DNA of 64,000 nucleotides. Origin: Orobanche coerulescens. Taxonomy: Eukaryota; Streptophyta; Magnoliopsida; Lamiales; Orobanchaceae. Position numbers and translations under genes: made by a program. Below are positions 32,768-44,102 of this stretch, piece by piece. The notes below the pieces were generated by a model, which ran no database searches, was not told the DNA's origin, and saw nothing but the letters and a program-made list of their open reading frames with translations. The stretch spans positions 135,567,358 through 135,631,357 of the forward strand of contig CM065816.1 of the NCBI GenBank assembly GCA_033398695.1. Reading direction: 5' to 3'. Each line of letters starts with the position of its first letter. Position 1 is the first letter of the stretch.

Positions 32768-33640
32768 TTTCAACTGTATAGAGCGGCAATCCGAACTGCA
32801 ATGTTGTATGGCTCCGAATGTTGGGCGATGAAGAAGTCGCTTGAGAGCAAGTTGGAAGCGGCTGAAATGAGAATGTTACGTTGATCGTGTGGTCGCACAA
32901 TGTTGGATAGAATCTCGAACGGGGTTTTCAGGAACGTGCTAGAAGTGGCGCCCATTTCGGCGAAAGTTAGGGAAGGGAGATTGAGATAGTTTGGCCACGT
33001 CCGCAGGAGGCAGGCATCTGCTCCGGTGAGAAGGGTCGAGAGTTTATTGGTTGTCGGGGAGAGGAGGAGAGGCAGACGAGGAGGACGTGGGAGGAGCAGC
33101 TGAGATTAGATTTGAAGGCCTTAAACCTTTCCGAGACCATGACTGTTGATAGGTGCTCTTGGAGGGCCCAGATCAGAGTTGTGGATTCTTTTGTAGGGAG
33201 CGGTGCTGTAGTTGAGAGCCTCAGGGTTGAGTTGTCTCGGTTAGCTTTGACCTAGAGCATTGCAATTTTTTACTTTTATTGTATATTTTATCCTATTGCC
33301 TTCGTGTGGTGTATTTTTTACAGGGAGCTGTGCGCAGAGTCAACCTCTCTTCTGTTAGAGCAACGTTCATCGAGAGTGCAGTTGCCAAAGTCCCCTTAGG
33401 TAAGTCTCATGTGAATTAAGCCATGAGCTCAAGTATGGTTTTGAACTTTTTCGTATTATATGCTTCTTCGTAAATATCACTCAATACTTGGCTGGGCACT
33501 AAGCTGGGGGTCTTCACGGAAACAGCCTCCCTACTGTAAAAAGTAGGGGCATGATCTGTGTACATCTTACCCTCCTCAAACCCTGATCTGAGCGGAATAT
33601 ACTGGGTATGTTTGGTTTGGTTTGATTTGGTTTCAACTAT
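32768..33640 (+). pseudogene. 3' end of an RTE-type LINE
   Basis: Translation shows the RTE-clade C-terminus: AAIRTAMLYGSECWAMKK (32791-32845), AAEMRMLR (32863), then FGHVRRRQASAPVRR (32990-33040). A non-coding tail includes 'ggaaacagcctccctac' and 'tgtacatcttaccctcc', both typical of plant RTE LINE 3' ends. The tail ends at about 33640 in a TTTGG-rich repeat. Several stops and a 5' truncation show a dead copy. Confidence 0.72.
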
Positions 33641-33837
33641 ATTTCTATCTTTTTAGCATTTAATGTTCAGTGTTAATTTTGGGTACCTTAATAAATTATT
33701 GATTTTTAGATTGAAAAATAAATTATTAACGACCCTCATAAAAGTTCGTCCCAACTTAATTAGTTTGAGATGTTATGTGCCCCCATTGAAATTATAATGA
33801 AACCAGTGATTAGTTTAATTTAAAATTATATGATATT

Positions 33838-33989
33838 TGTTATAAACTTGAGAGAAAAAAGAGAGAAATTGAAAGAGAAGAAGAATAATGTGTGTATTTT
33901 TATGAGGGCCAAAAGCCTTTATTTATAGGTACACATCTAGGGTTCAGGGGTATAAAGGTCATTCATTAATAAATACATTAATTACAACA
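33838..33989 (-). repeat. short (152 bp) 3' LTR of copia I
   Basis: On the minus strand it starts TGTTGTAATTAATG and ends AAGTTTATAACA, with TGTTGT/ATAACA-like ends. It is flanked by the purine tract and contains TATAAATAAAG. Unusually short for copia. The partner LTR is not in the window, so the limits rest on end motifs. Confidence 0.55.
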
Positions 33990-34292
33990 CTCCCCCTTTA
34001 ATGACCTTTAATACATGCTGCCTCATTAAAACCTTGTCGGGAAAACCCAGTCGAAAAAAACCCGATCGAAGGAAAAAGAGTACAGCTACCCCCCTGAAAT
34101 CGATTACATAAGATCTTTGAGTTGACGCATTCCGATCCTGTGTACTAGTCTTCTGAATGTTGATGTCGGCAACACCTTTGTGAATAAGTTCGCCGACTAA
34201 TCACTTAAGTGAATATTTGATGTATCTACCATTGAGATACAAGTGAAATCGTCTTCATACAATATTTCCTCTTGAATATTATGATGTTCATG

Positions 34293-36211
34293 TGTAACAC
34301 CCCCAAGACGTTCAGGGCATATTACAGCGTCGTGGACCCCACACTGTGGAATCCACCAGGCTAACATACCAACAAGACATTCGACAACGAAAAGCTATCA
34401 TTAATAAAATGACAATTCAAATAAAAGACTACAAACCGACAATTAAATTCTGACATCAAATCCATTTCCCAAAACGGGAACACAACATTAACAATTTCAA
34501 ACCTAAGTACTGAGTACTTAAACCAATTTTATAATACATAAATCCCAAAATCAGACATCAATAGTAACCGACAGACATAACATCGAAAATCAAATACTGG
34601 ACAATATCATGCTTGCCCATCATCCTCATACGTCTCGAGTGCTCGTTTATCCCCACGATCAATACCTGAAATACAAAAAGTATTTCCCCCATTTAAGGGG
34701 TTAGCGACAACAGCTAGTGCAAGTACAATACATTTGAACTACATTCTAATCAGATGAATATATGCGCCAAAAAGTCATTTTAGAAAATATTTTATATTCC
34801 GGAATATTTACAATCACAAAACACATTATCTCCAACAAATCACAATTCAAAGTTAACCGTTGGTACGAGACTCACGACCACCGTACCCCGCAGAGTCCCG
34901 TCGGACATCCCTGGGTGGCTAACCACAGTTCACGATACGCACACTCACGGCAATACGTATCCCTAGAGGCCCCGTCGGACCGTCCCTAGGTGAACATACA
35001 CATAACCATCCACAACAACCATGATACAGCCATAATTCAAATACTAGAACATGTAAACAAATGTAAAGTACTTGCCTTTGAGACATTCTTCGAAGAATTG
35101 GAAGTGAAAAATGACTACGGATGATCCGAATGGAAAACGACGGTTCCTAAATGAAGAATTAGCATAACTCAGTCCCAACGGACATCAATAATCGAAAGGA
35201 ATACTCCCAAAACCCCGATTACAAATAACGACAATAGACGTTCAATCAATACGGGTGAGGGTTTACGCAAAATCTTCCCGTATTGATAATTCGCGGATTA
35301 AAATCAAGGAAACTGGATTTGGAATCATTCAATAATCACACTCGGTGAAGAATATCGTAATATAGATGAACAATTCGGAACTAAACCCTCAAATCCCGAA
35401 ATCCCCCAAATTCGTCAAAATTAGGGTTCCTGAGGAATTACCTTTAATTCGGCTGATGAAAGGTGATTATGTTGATTATGATAAGATAGCACGACTCTAC
35501 GGTGATGGAATATGAAGAGAACTCCGATCATGACCGATGGAAATCGCCTCTGAGGTCGCACGTCGAAGAAACGAAGGGAAAAGAATGAAACTGCTGCTCT
35601 GAAAACTGCCCGCTGGGTTTATATAATTGTGAAGTTAGCGCACGCTAACTGCCATATGTAGCGTGCGCTAACGGGGCCGCGATACCCGATGGCTATCGCC
35701 ACCATTCGTTAGCGACGCTAACAATAAGGGTTAGCGACGCTAATCGCTTCTTCGTGAGCGCACGTAAGGCACAAAGGTAGCGCGGCGCTACCTACACAAA
35801 GAAGCTCAAGATCGCCGATGTCATATCGAAGAAGCCATTGCCGAGGGTACGATACACGATACACACGACGAAACCGTAATCCGAAACATGAACACGAAGC
35901 ATACAAGACGACGGAGCTAAGCGCTGAAAGAAAAATACAATTCCGACCACTGAAGGGTCCGTAATGCGACAACGAAGACGAGATTCCCTAAACTATTAGG
36001 AAATTACAAAAATGGCCCAAGTGACCGAAAATCACGAAACGACGTCGGATTCACAAACCGAAAGTCTCCACATGACCAACTCAACCATACGAACTTGTAC
36101 AAACGAAGAAACAACGGAAACGAACGAGTTTTACAAGAATCGAACGTTCATACGGCAAAACATGTCACAAAACGAAATTACGTGAAAACATCATCAAAAC
36201 TCATCCAAATG
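34293..36211 (-). repeat. 3' LTR of chromovirus D, 5'-truncated
   Basis: Matches 40379 to about 42265 of the right LTR, ending in the CCAAATG junction. In the right LTR about 140 further bases follow to TATTACA. A TATA box (TTATATAA, minus strand, near 35618-35627) lies directly downstream of the palindrome array. Confidence 0.87.
35635..35792. repeat. TAGCGTGCGCTA array, left LTR of D
   Basis: Six sites, three of them reduced or altered (TTAGCGACGCTAA twice, TAGCGCGGCGCTA). The same order as in A, in inverse orientation. Confidence 0.78.
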
Positions 36212-38890
36212 ATCCTCCCAGTTACTACTCCAATCTAGCGCACACGCGTGCAACAAATCCTCGAACGTCTGAATGGTACATTCGGACTGCCCATCGGTCT
36301 GGGGATGGAACGAAGTGCTCAAACGTAGCTGTGTCCCCAATGCCTTATGCACTGCCTGCCAAAAATGCGATACAAATCGGCCATCTCTGTCTGAAATAAT
36401 GGTCCTCGGCGTACCATGAAGCCTCACTATCTGAGTGATAAAAATACGAGCCAACTTTTCTGGACCCCAAGTATCCTTGATGCCCAGAAAATGTGCCGAC
36501 TTAGTCAGTCGGTCTACAATCACCCATACCATATTCATACCAGTCTTCGTTCTCGGTAAACTCGTGACAAAATCCATAGAGATGTCCTCCCACTTCCATT
36601 CCGGAACGGGAAGTGGTTTCAATAATCCTACCGGCCGATGCTCAATCTTGACTTGTCGACAAGTCAAACACTTAGCCACAAACCGAACTACCTCTTTCTT
36701 CATATCGCTCCACCGTAAATTCTTCCTCACATCTTTATACATTTTACTCGAGCCGGATGGATCGAGTAAGGTGACGCATGAGCCTCTCGCATGATATTCG
36801 TCTCACCCGAGTCGTTCGGAACACACAACCGACCTCGGAATCTCAACACTCCGTCCTCATGAATAACAAATCCCGGGCTTTCCCCTTCTCTACACTCTCC
36901 CAAGTGAATAAACATCGGGTCCTCCAACTGTCCCGATTTAATGTCCTCGACTGAGATGAAGAAATCTCAAGAGTACGAATCGCCGGAACTCTCCGGGCAA
37001 GACAACCTCAATGCTCAACCTCATAAACTCTCGCTGAAGTCCCGACCGGGCCGTAAGCAACTCAAGCGCTCGAAGCGATACGATTTCCGGCTCAAGGCAT
37101 CTGCTACCACATTAGCCTTGCCGGATGATAGAGGATCTCAAGATCGTAATCCTTAATCAATTCCAACCATCTCCTCTGTCTCATATTAAGCTCCTTCGCG
37201 TGAAGATGTACTTCGTGCTCTTGTGATCGGTGAAAATCGACACGACGAGCCATACAAGTAATGACGCCTGATTTTCAACGCAAACACAATCGGCCAACTC
37301 AAGATCGTGCGTAGGTAATTCAATTCATATGGTTTCAATCGACAGAAGCATAAGCGATCGTCCTCCCGTGCTGCATAAGTACGCATCCGAGCCCTTGGCC
37401 CGAAGCATCACTATAAACTGAGAAACCATCATTACCACTCGGTAAATCCAAAACAGAAGCGGTCGTCAATCGCTTCTTCAACTCCTCAAAACTATTCTGC
37501 CTCTCATCGGTCCACACAAACTTCTCTCGACTTCAGAATAACCGAGCCGAGGTCGAGCAAGTTTAGAGAACCCTCGACGAACCTACGATAATACCCACTA
37601 ATCCCGTAAAACTGCGGACCTCTTTCACGTTCTTGGGCGGCGCCAATCCAACACCGCTCTACCTTATGTGGGTCCACACGAACACCCTACGAGATCACAT
37701 GACCGAGAAACGTAACTTCCCGTAACTAAACTCGCACTTTGAGAACTTCGCAAAAGATGCCGAGTTATCAAAATATCTAACACAATATGCAAATGACGGC
37801 GTGTTCCTCCTCGCTCCTCGAGTAAATCGGGATGTCGCCGATAAAACGACTACACACTTATCGAGGTACTCGATAAAGACTTTGTTCATAAGTCGCATGA
37901 ACACGGCCGTGCGTTGGTTAGCCCAAAAGGCATAACCACAAACTCGTAGTGACCGTATCTCGTCCGAAAGGCCGTCTTCGTAATATCGGTATCCTTCACT
38001 CGAGCCGATAATACCCCGATCTCAAATCAATCTTCAAAACACGGTCGCTTCCTTGCAACCGATCAAACAAGTCATCAATCCTCGGGAGTGGATATTTGTT
38101 TTTGATGGTCACTTTGTTCAACTCTCGGTAGTCGATGCACAAACGAAGTGACCCATCCTTCTTCTTTACGAATAGACCGGTGCGCCCCAAGGCGAAGCGC
38201 TCGGCCGAATATATCCCATGTCTAGCAACTCTCCCAATCAAGCTTTCTTCAACTCAAGCATCTCGGCAGCGCCATACGGTATGGCGTCTTAGAGATAGGT
38301 GCCGCACCCGGCTCTAGATCGACCAGAACTCAACCTCTCGCCCGCGGCAAACCCGGCAACTCATCCGGAAAACGTCGGGATACTCACATACTACCGGAAT
38401 AGACGAGAGCTCGACCGCCTTCTTCCGATCTCAAAGCGTAACACCAATAGCCCGTGCAACCTCCCTCAAGAAGTCTCACCGCCTCAAAGCGCTGATGAGT
38501 AATCTCTCGCTACCCCGCTTACGCCCTACAAAAGAATGCTCGGTACCATCGAGGCTAACATCGAAACAGCCTCGTTCTATAATTCATGATCGCCCCATGA
38601 CGGTCCACCCAATCCTCACCCGTAATCAAATCCTCATCTCTAATATCTACCGCAATCGATTAGAAGGCCAATCCCTCCCCGCGATACTCGTAAAAATCTC
38701 TAATCTCACGGTCCCCACGATGCTATCCCCGCTAGGAAGTTTAACAACAAAAGGCGCACAACCAACAAGGCAATCAACATGCACGACGCACACAATCCAT
38801 AGATATAAAAGAATGCGTAGCACTTAATCGAACAATACGGAAACAGGATGGTCAAGGATGTGGACGGTACTGTAGCCACCGTCGCGTCGG
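36205..38890 (-). pseudogene. pol of chromovirus D, truncated in integrase
   Basis: Reverse transcriptase start (37996-38241, [18 protein letters not shown]), RT palm remnants (37695-37904) and RNase H pieces (37186-37517) are in different frames. Integrase is the best preserved in the window: 36194-36742 is a clean reading frame. It holds the CLTC zinc half, the first Asp in ISMDFVTSLP, the second in ISDRDGRFVSHF and the Glu in TDGQSECTIQTFED, so the D,D,E triad is complete. It then runs into LTR sequence at the deletion point, so no C-terminal domain or chromodomain follows. Confidence 0.82.
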
Positions 38891-38909
38891 GATCTCCGGC
38901 CGCCTCATC

Positions 38910-40297
38910 TCATACACACGGGGCGAATGCACCCGCACTAGAAGCTCCCCCTCTAGAAGGCTGACTACGACCTCGACCTCTACCAAAACTCTGCTGCGGC
39001 TGAGGAACTGTCGGTGCCTGATTCACACTCGGCTCTCCTGCAGCTGGAGCAGATATCTGAGTAACTGGAGCCCGAGCTGCATCCGTACAAAACTTAGCAC
39101 GGTGACCCATACGACCACAAGCAAGACACTGAATCGGAGGCCTATCACACTCACTCATCATGTGGCCCGGACGACTGCAGTTGAAGCATGTAGGACCACG
39201 AACGGAACCAGCAGGAGCAGACCTAGAACCGTTCCCTCGACCAACTGATGGCGACTGACTCCCGAAGACTCGCGAACCAGACTGAGCCTTCGGATACCCT
39301 CCTGACTTGCCTCCCGAAAACTGACCGGAGGTCTTCTGCTTCTTTCCTTCAGCTGCCGTCTCTGTCGCAGAAAACGACATCTCGTAAGCCATCGCTTTAT
39401 TCTGATAATCTTTCAAAGTCGTGCACCCCAGACCAGACATGTAGTGGCGCACCCTCGGCTTCATCCGCATATCAAAGTGGCGGATCTTATCTAGCTCATC
39501 TCGGACTTGGTTTCTCACGTAGTGCAGCTGTTGATTGTAGTCCTTGATAGCTTGAGAAATAGGAACATCTTGGGGCTTAGCCTCAAAGAAGGCTCGGATC
39601 CTCCCCTCTTTCACCGCCAAGGATGATTCATCTTCCATCGATCTCGAAACTCGCCACGTAGTCGCCGGCCACGCGGTTTCACCGCTTGCCACCACGCCAT
39701 TGCCTCCTTGGCGAGGAAGTACCGAGCAATGGGTACTTTCCTCTCCTCGGAACAATTAGCACCTCAAACACTTTCTCCAACTCGAATAACCAATTCTCCC
39801 AACCGTAAGGGTCAAGCACCATCAAACCGCGGAGGACGATACGAATCACGCCCCGAAGTAGCTTATCATTACCGGATCCAGAGGGCGAACCGGTTGGCAT
39901 TAGCATGGCCGACTGTAACGGCCTGAGCCGATGGCGTCATCTGGTTCGCTACTTGCCGTAATATGTTGGCCACTCCAACATTCTCATGAGCATTACCGAG
40001 CTAGCAGATAGTCCCGCCGACCTCCGAACTAGGGGGAACACTGCTCGACAAAGAGGGCATCGCCGACCGGTTCCCGAGTGATCGGACATGGCCGCCCCAC
40101 CGGCCGCGCCACGTCCCTACCGCGTCGCGACCAAGGCCCGCGTCCTCTACCACAGGAATTCTCAAGAAGCAACGGGTAAGTACAATTCAAACGCAAAACG
40201 CAAAAGATACTAAGACAGAATAGAATGTAATCGGTGAAACGAGTCAAGTTAGGAAAACTTACGAGCACCGCGCATCGGGATGATGGCATAGCGGTGA
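38910..40297 (-). pseudogene. gag of chromovirus D with two intact zinc knuckles
   Basis: Clean from 39755 to 38910 (281 aa), except that its first ~50 codons are shifted relative to the family core. It includes the core C-terminal half (DYNQQLHYVRNQV.., TTLKDYQNKAMAYEM), a basic Gly/Ser linker, and two CCHC knuckles, CFNCSRPGHMMSEC and CLACGRMGHRAKFC, both C-x2-C-x4-H-x4-C. It shows what the broken knuckles of A and E should look like. The N-terminal core is at 39679-39906 in another frame. Confidence 0.8.
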
Positions 40298-40362
40298 TAC
40301 CGTCCCAAAAACGACACTTAACTAGACCCAAATGACCGACACTCTGGTATCCATAAACCTAA

Positions 40363-40373
40363 GCTCGATACCA
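40363..40373 (-). other. primer binding site of D, one base short
   Basis: Minus-strand TGGTATCGAGC; compared with A, C and E one G is missing from TATCGGAGC. Confidence 0.75.
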
Positions 40374-40378
40374 TATTC

Positions 40379-42384
40379 GTAACACCCCAAGACGTTCAGG
40401 GCATATTACAGCGCCGTGGACCCCACACTGTGGAATCCACCAGCTAACATACCAACAAGACATTCGACAACGAAAAGCTATCATTAATAAAATGACAATT
40501 CAAATAAAAGACTACAAACCGACAATTAAATTCGACATCAAATCCATTTCCCAAAACGGAACACAACATTAACAATTTCAAACCTAAGTACTCGAGTACT
40601 TAAACCAATTTTATAATACATAAATCCCAAAATCGACATCAATAGTAACCGACAGACATAACATCGAAAATCAAATACTGGACAATATCATGCTTGCCCA
40701 TCATCCTCATACGTCCCGAGTGCTCGTTTATCCCCACGATCAATACCGAAATACAAAAGTATTTCCCCATTTAAGGGGTTAGCGACAACTAGTGCAAGTA
40801 CAATCCATTTGAACTACATTCTAATCGATGAATATATGCGCCAAAAAGTCATTTTAGAAAACATTTTATATTCCTAATATTTACAATCACAAAACACATT
40901 ATCTCCAACAAATCACAATTCAAAGTTAACTTGGTACGAGGCTCACGCCACCGTACCGCAGAGTCCCGTCGGACATCCCCGGGTGGCTAACCACGCTCAC
41001 GATACGCACACTCACGGCAATACGTATCCCTAGAGGCCCCGTCGGACCGTCCCTAGGTGAACATACACATAACCATCCACAACAACCACGATACAGCCAT
41101 AATTCAAATACTAGAACATGTAAACAAATGTAAAGTACTTGCCTTTGAGACATTCTTCGAAGAATCGGAAGTGAAAAATGACTACGGATGATCCGAATGG
41201 AAAACGACGGTTCCTAAATGAAGAATTAGCATAACTCAGTCCCAACGGACATCAATAATCGAAAGGAATACTCCCAAAACCCCGATTACAAATAACGACA
41301 CGTTCAATCAATACGGGTGAGGGTTTACGCAAAATCTCCCCGTATTGATAATTCGCGGATTAAAATCAAGGAAACTGGATTTGGAATCATTCAATAATCA
41401 CACTCGGTGAAGAATATCGTAATATAGATGAACAATTCGGAACTAAACCCTCAAATCCCGAAATCCCCCAAATTCGTCAAAATTAGGGTTCCTGAGGAAT
41501 TACCTTTAATTCGGCTGATGAAAGGTGATTATGTTGATTATGATAAGATAGCACGACTCTACGGTGATGGTATATGAAGAGAACTCCGATCAGGACCGAT
41601 GGAAATCGCCTCTGAGGTCGCACGTCGAAGAAACGAAGGGAAAAGAATGAAACTGCTGCTCTGAAAACTGCCCGCTGGGTTTATATAATTGTGAAGTTAG
41701 CGCACGCTAACTGCCATATGTAGCGTGCGCTAACGGGGCAGCGATACCCAGCCGCTATCGCCACATTCGTTAGCGTACGCTAACAATAAGGGTTAGCGAC
41801 GCTAATCGCTTCTTCATAGCGCACGTAAGGCACAAAGGTAGCGGCGCTACCTACACAAGAGCCAAGATCGCCGATGTCATATCGCCAGCAGCCGCCGAGG
41901 GTACGATACACGATACACACGACGAAACCAGAATCCAGAAACATGAACACGAAGCATACAAGACGACGGAGCTAAGCGCTAAAAGAAAAATACAATTCCG
42001 ACCACTGAAGGGTCCGTAATGCGACAACGAAGACGAGATTCCCTAAACTATTAGGAAATTACAAAAATGGCCCAAGTGACCGAAAATCACGAAACGACGT
42101 CGGATTCACAAACCGAAAGTCTCCACATGACCAACTCAACCATACGAACTTGTACAAACGAAGAAACAACGGAAATGAACGAGTTTTACAAGAATCGAAC
42201 GTTCATACGGCAAAACATGTCACAAAACGAAATTACGTGAAAACATCATCAAAACTCATCCAAATGGAAAAACTCCAAGAACAAAATAGATTCGAAATGT
42301 CGAAACGGTTACAAGCGAGTCGATAAAAATAGACATACACCAAAAATGGAAACTGCTAAAAATGGAAAAATTACGGATATTACA
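40379..42384 (-). repeat. 5' LTR of chromovirus D
   Basis: Plus-strand end TATTACA abuts the TCATG target copy. It is nearly identical to the left LTR over the shared part. It contains TTATATAA (minus strand) near 41681-41690 beside the palindrome array. Confidence 0.88.
41697..41851. repeat. TAGCGTGCGCTA array, right LTR of D
   Basis: Six sites as in the left LTR; one reads TTAGCGTACGCTAA here where the left copy has TTAGCGACGCTAA. Confidence 0.78.
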
Positions 42385-42711
42385 TCATGCCTCATCAACT
42401 CCTTCGGAAAAACCCTGTGGGAAAAAACCGATAGAGAAAAAGAGTACATAGTATAAATTTGCTCATGTGTTGCATTGGTTGCCTCGTTAAAAACCTTAAC
42501 TAAGAAAACCCGGTGGGAAAAAACTTAGAAAGGGAAAAAGAGTACAACCATTTGGTCTTCAGGACCTTTTGACCTTCAGGGTCGACATAATCTTCAAACT
42601 GATTTAAAAGTTATCACTTCTTCCCCTCAAGATAACAATCTTGCACTCCAATACCATGAATATAATTTTCAGACATGGAGAGATTTAGTGAATAAATCTG
42701 CTAGATTATCA

Positions 42712-43520
42712 TTATTGCTCTTTTGAAGCTCGTGTGGAAATAAATTTCATCTTACTTGCCCAAACATTATATGCAACACATAAATGGAGAATATTTATCA
42801 TCATAATAAATAGGCAGTATGAGAACAAATATGAGATCATAATCCCTAATAGCCACCAATATCGAATCTCGATCTCTTTCATGTAATAAGCCAATATGCT
42901 CAACACCATTCCACATTCTCCTTCCTGGAGAAATATTAAATTTTGCTAGCATGTTAACTTCAAATTGTATATCAGGCCTGATAATGTAATGCTTCAATAG
43001 CATACAAGTACGGAACTTCTGGTCCTCTTATATCTTTGTTATTTTCTTGAGATCTATATGAGTCGGTATCCACTTCAAGTGGTAAGACAACCTTTAGGTA
43101 GCTAAATGGATAAAAACTTTCCATCATATATGCTCGATCTACAAGTCGAGACAATACTAATACTTAGTTTTATCTAAGTTTTTCATTTTGAACTTGTATT
43201 TAGACACGAGTTCAAATAATTCACATATATCCTCTTCAGGAGGAATTCACTTAGTCGGTTGATCCACCAGACTATTTTAAAATGTATAAATATTTATAAC
43301 TCAAAATAGTACATGTTGCGAATTTTCTGTTCCTATTACTTTAGGAACCTGAAGTCCGTCAGGGACTTTCATATAGATATTCGCGTCCAATGACCCATAG
43401 AAAAATGTGGTGATGACATCATTAATTGAATATCTATATTCATAATAATTGTCATATGTATATTAAATGACGAAATTTAGTGCCAACGGGAGAATATGTT
43501 TTGGGTATGCGCTTAAACCC
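42712..43520 (-). pseudogene. reverse transcriptase-RNase H remnants of copia I
   Basis: Minus strand, from 43500 down: FYGSLDANIYMKVPDG (RT, about 43360-43410), then GPEVPYLYAIEALHYQ (42975-43030) and RPDIQFEVNMLAKFNISPGR (about 42915-42985), followed by NGVEHI. These match the conserved copia stretch 'GPEVPYLSAIGAL..RPDIAFSVNLLARYS'. Many stops, frame changes and missing catalytic blocks; dead. Confidence 0.7.
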
Positions 43521-43617
43521 TTGATATGCAAATCTCGCATATCTTTCACCACTTTATTTTATTTTGCGAGTTAAGCTTTGTCTCAATTGCTTATATTTTA
43601 TTTAGTGCTTCAGGCAC

Positions 43618-43720
43618 TCACTTTAGCCGACGACGGTTTTAAATGTCGTAGGCTAAAACGTTTTTTTAAAAAAAAATAATATACTTTAGCCGACGACCTT
43701 GGAAAAATCGTCGGCTAAAA
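43618..43720. repeat. left subterminal repeats of CACTA H
   Basis: TTTAGCCGACGAC units facing inverted GTCGTCGGCTAAA or GTCGTAGGCTAAA copies, about 35 bp apart, twice. They form short hairpins. Confidence 0.75.
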
Positions 43721-44102
43721 CCTAATATAAAAAAAAAATTAATTCAGATTTTGGGATCCCAAAACCTGTATTTTTTGCCCCTGTAATTTTTATACACCAG
43801 CTCCCATTATCAACAACAATCAACGCGCAACACATTCAACTAATACCATCAATAATATGCCCAACATTATATGCAACACAACGCACAACACATTCAAGAA
43901 CATTAATTTCATCAACATACTAGTAGCGTCAACAAAATCACTTACACAATTCTAATACAAATATAAATATACAAGAGTACTACAACAACACAACTACAAT
44001 CCATTACCAAAATTATCTAAATGTCGAAAGGTAGTAGTAGAAGGATTACCACCATCCCCTAGATCCTCGTCACGAGGCTGTGAAGATGGGGTCTGTCCGA
44101 AG

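Larger units (their letters stand above)
34293..42384 (-). mobile_element. Ty3/gypsy chromovirus D (Tekay, same family as A), with 3' deletion
   Basis: A perfect TCATG target duplication (34288-34292, 42385-42389) flanks it. The right (5') LTR is complete and gag and pol follow on the minus strand. The left (3') LTR lacks its first ~140 bp, and pol stops in the integrase core. Integrase C-terminus, chromodomain and polypurine tract are gone. The deletion joins at the shared 7-mer CCAAATG (36205-36211). LTRs and proteins match elements A and E. Confidence 0.88.
33838..43614 (-). mobile_element. Ty1/copia element I (degenerate), split by chromovirus D
   Basis: On the minus strand: RT and RNase H fragments (43520-42712), then internal sequence with 'aaaacctt..gggaaaacccag' blocks typical of plant copia 3' ends (42400-42520, 34020-34060), a polypurine tract (TTAAAGGGGGAG at about 33990) and a short LTR (33838-33989). 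The 5' part is missing, cut at the CACTA element H. Chromovirus D (34293-42384, TSD TCATG) interrupts the region downstream of RNase H. Confidence 0.7.
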
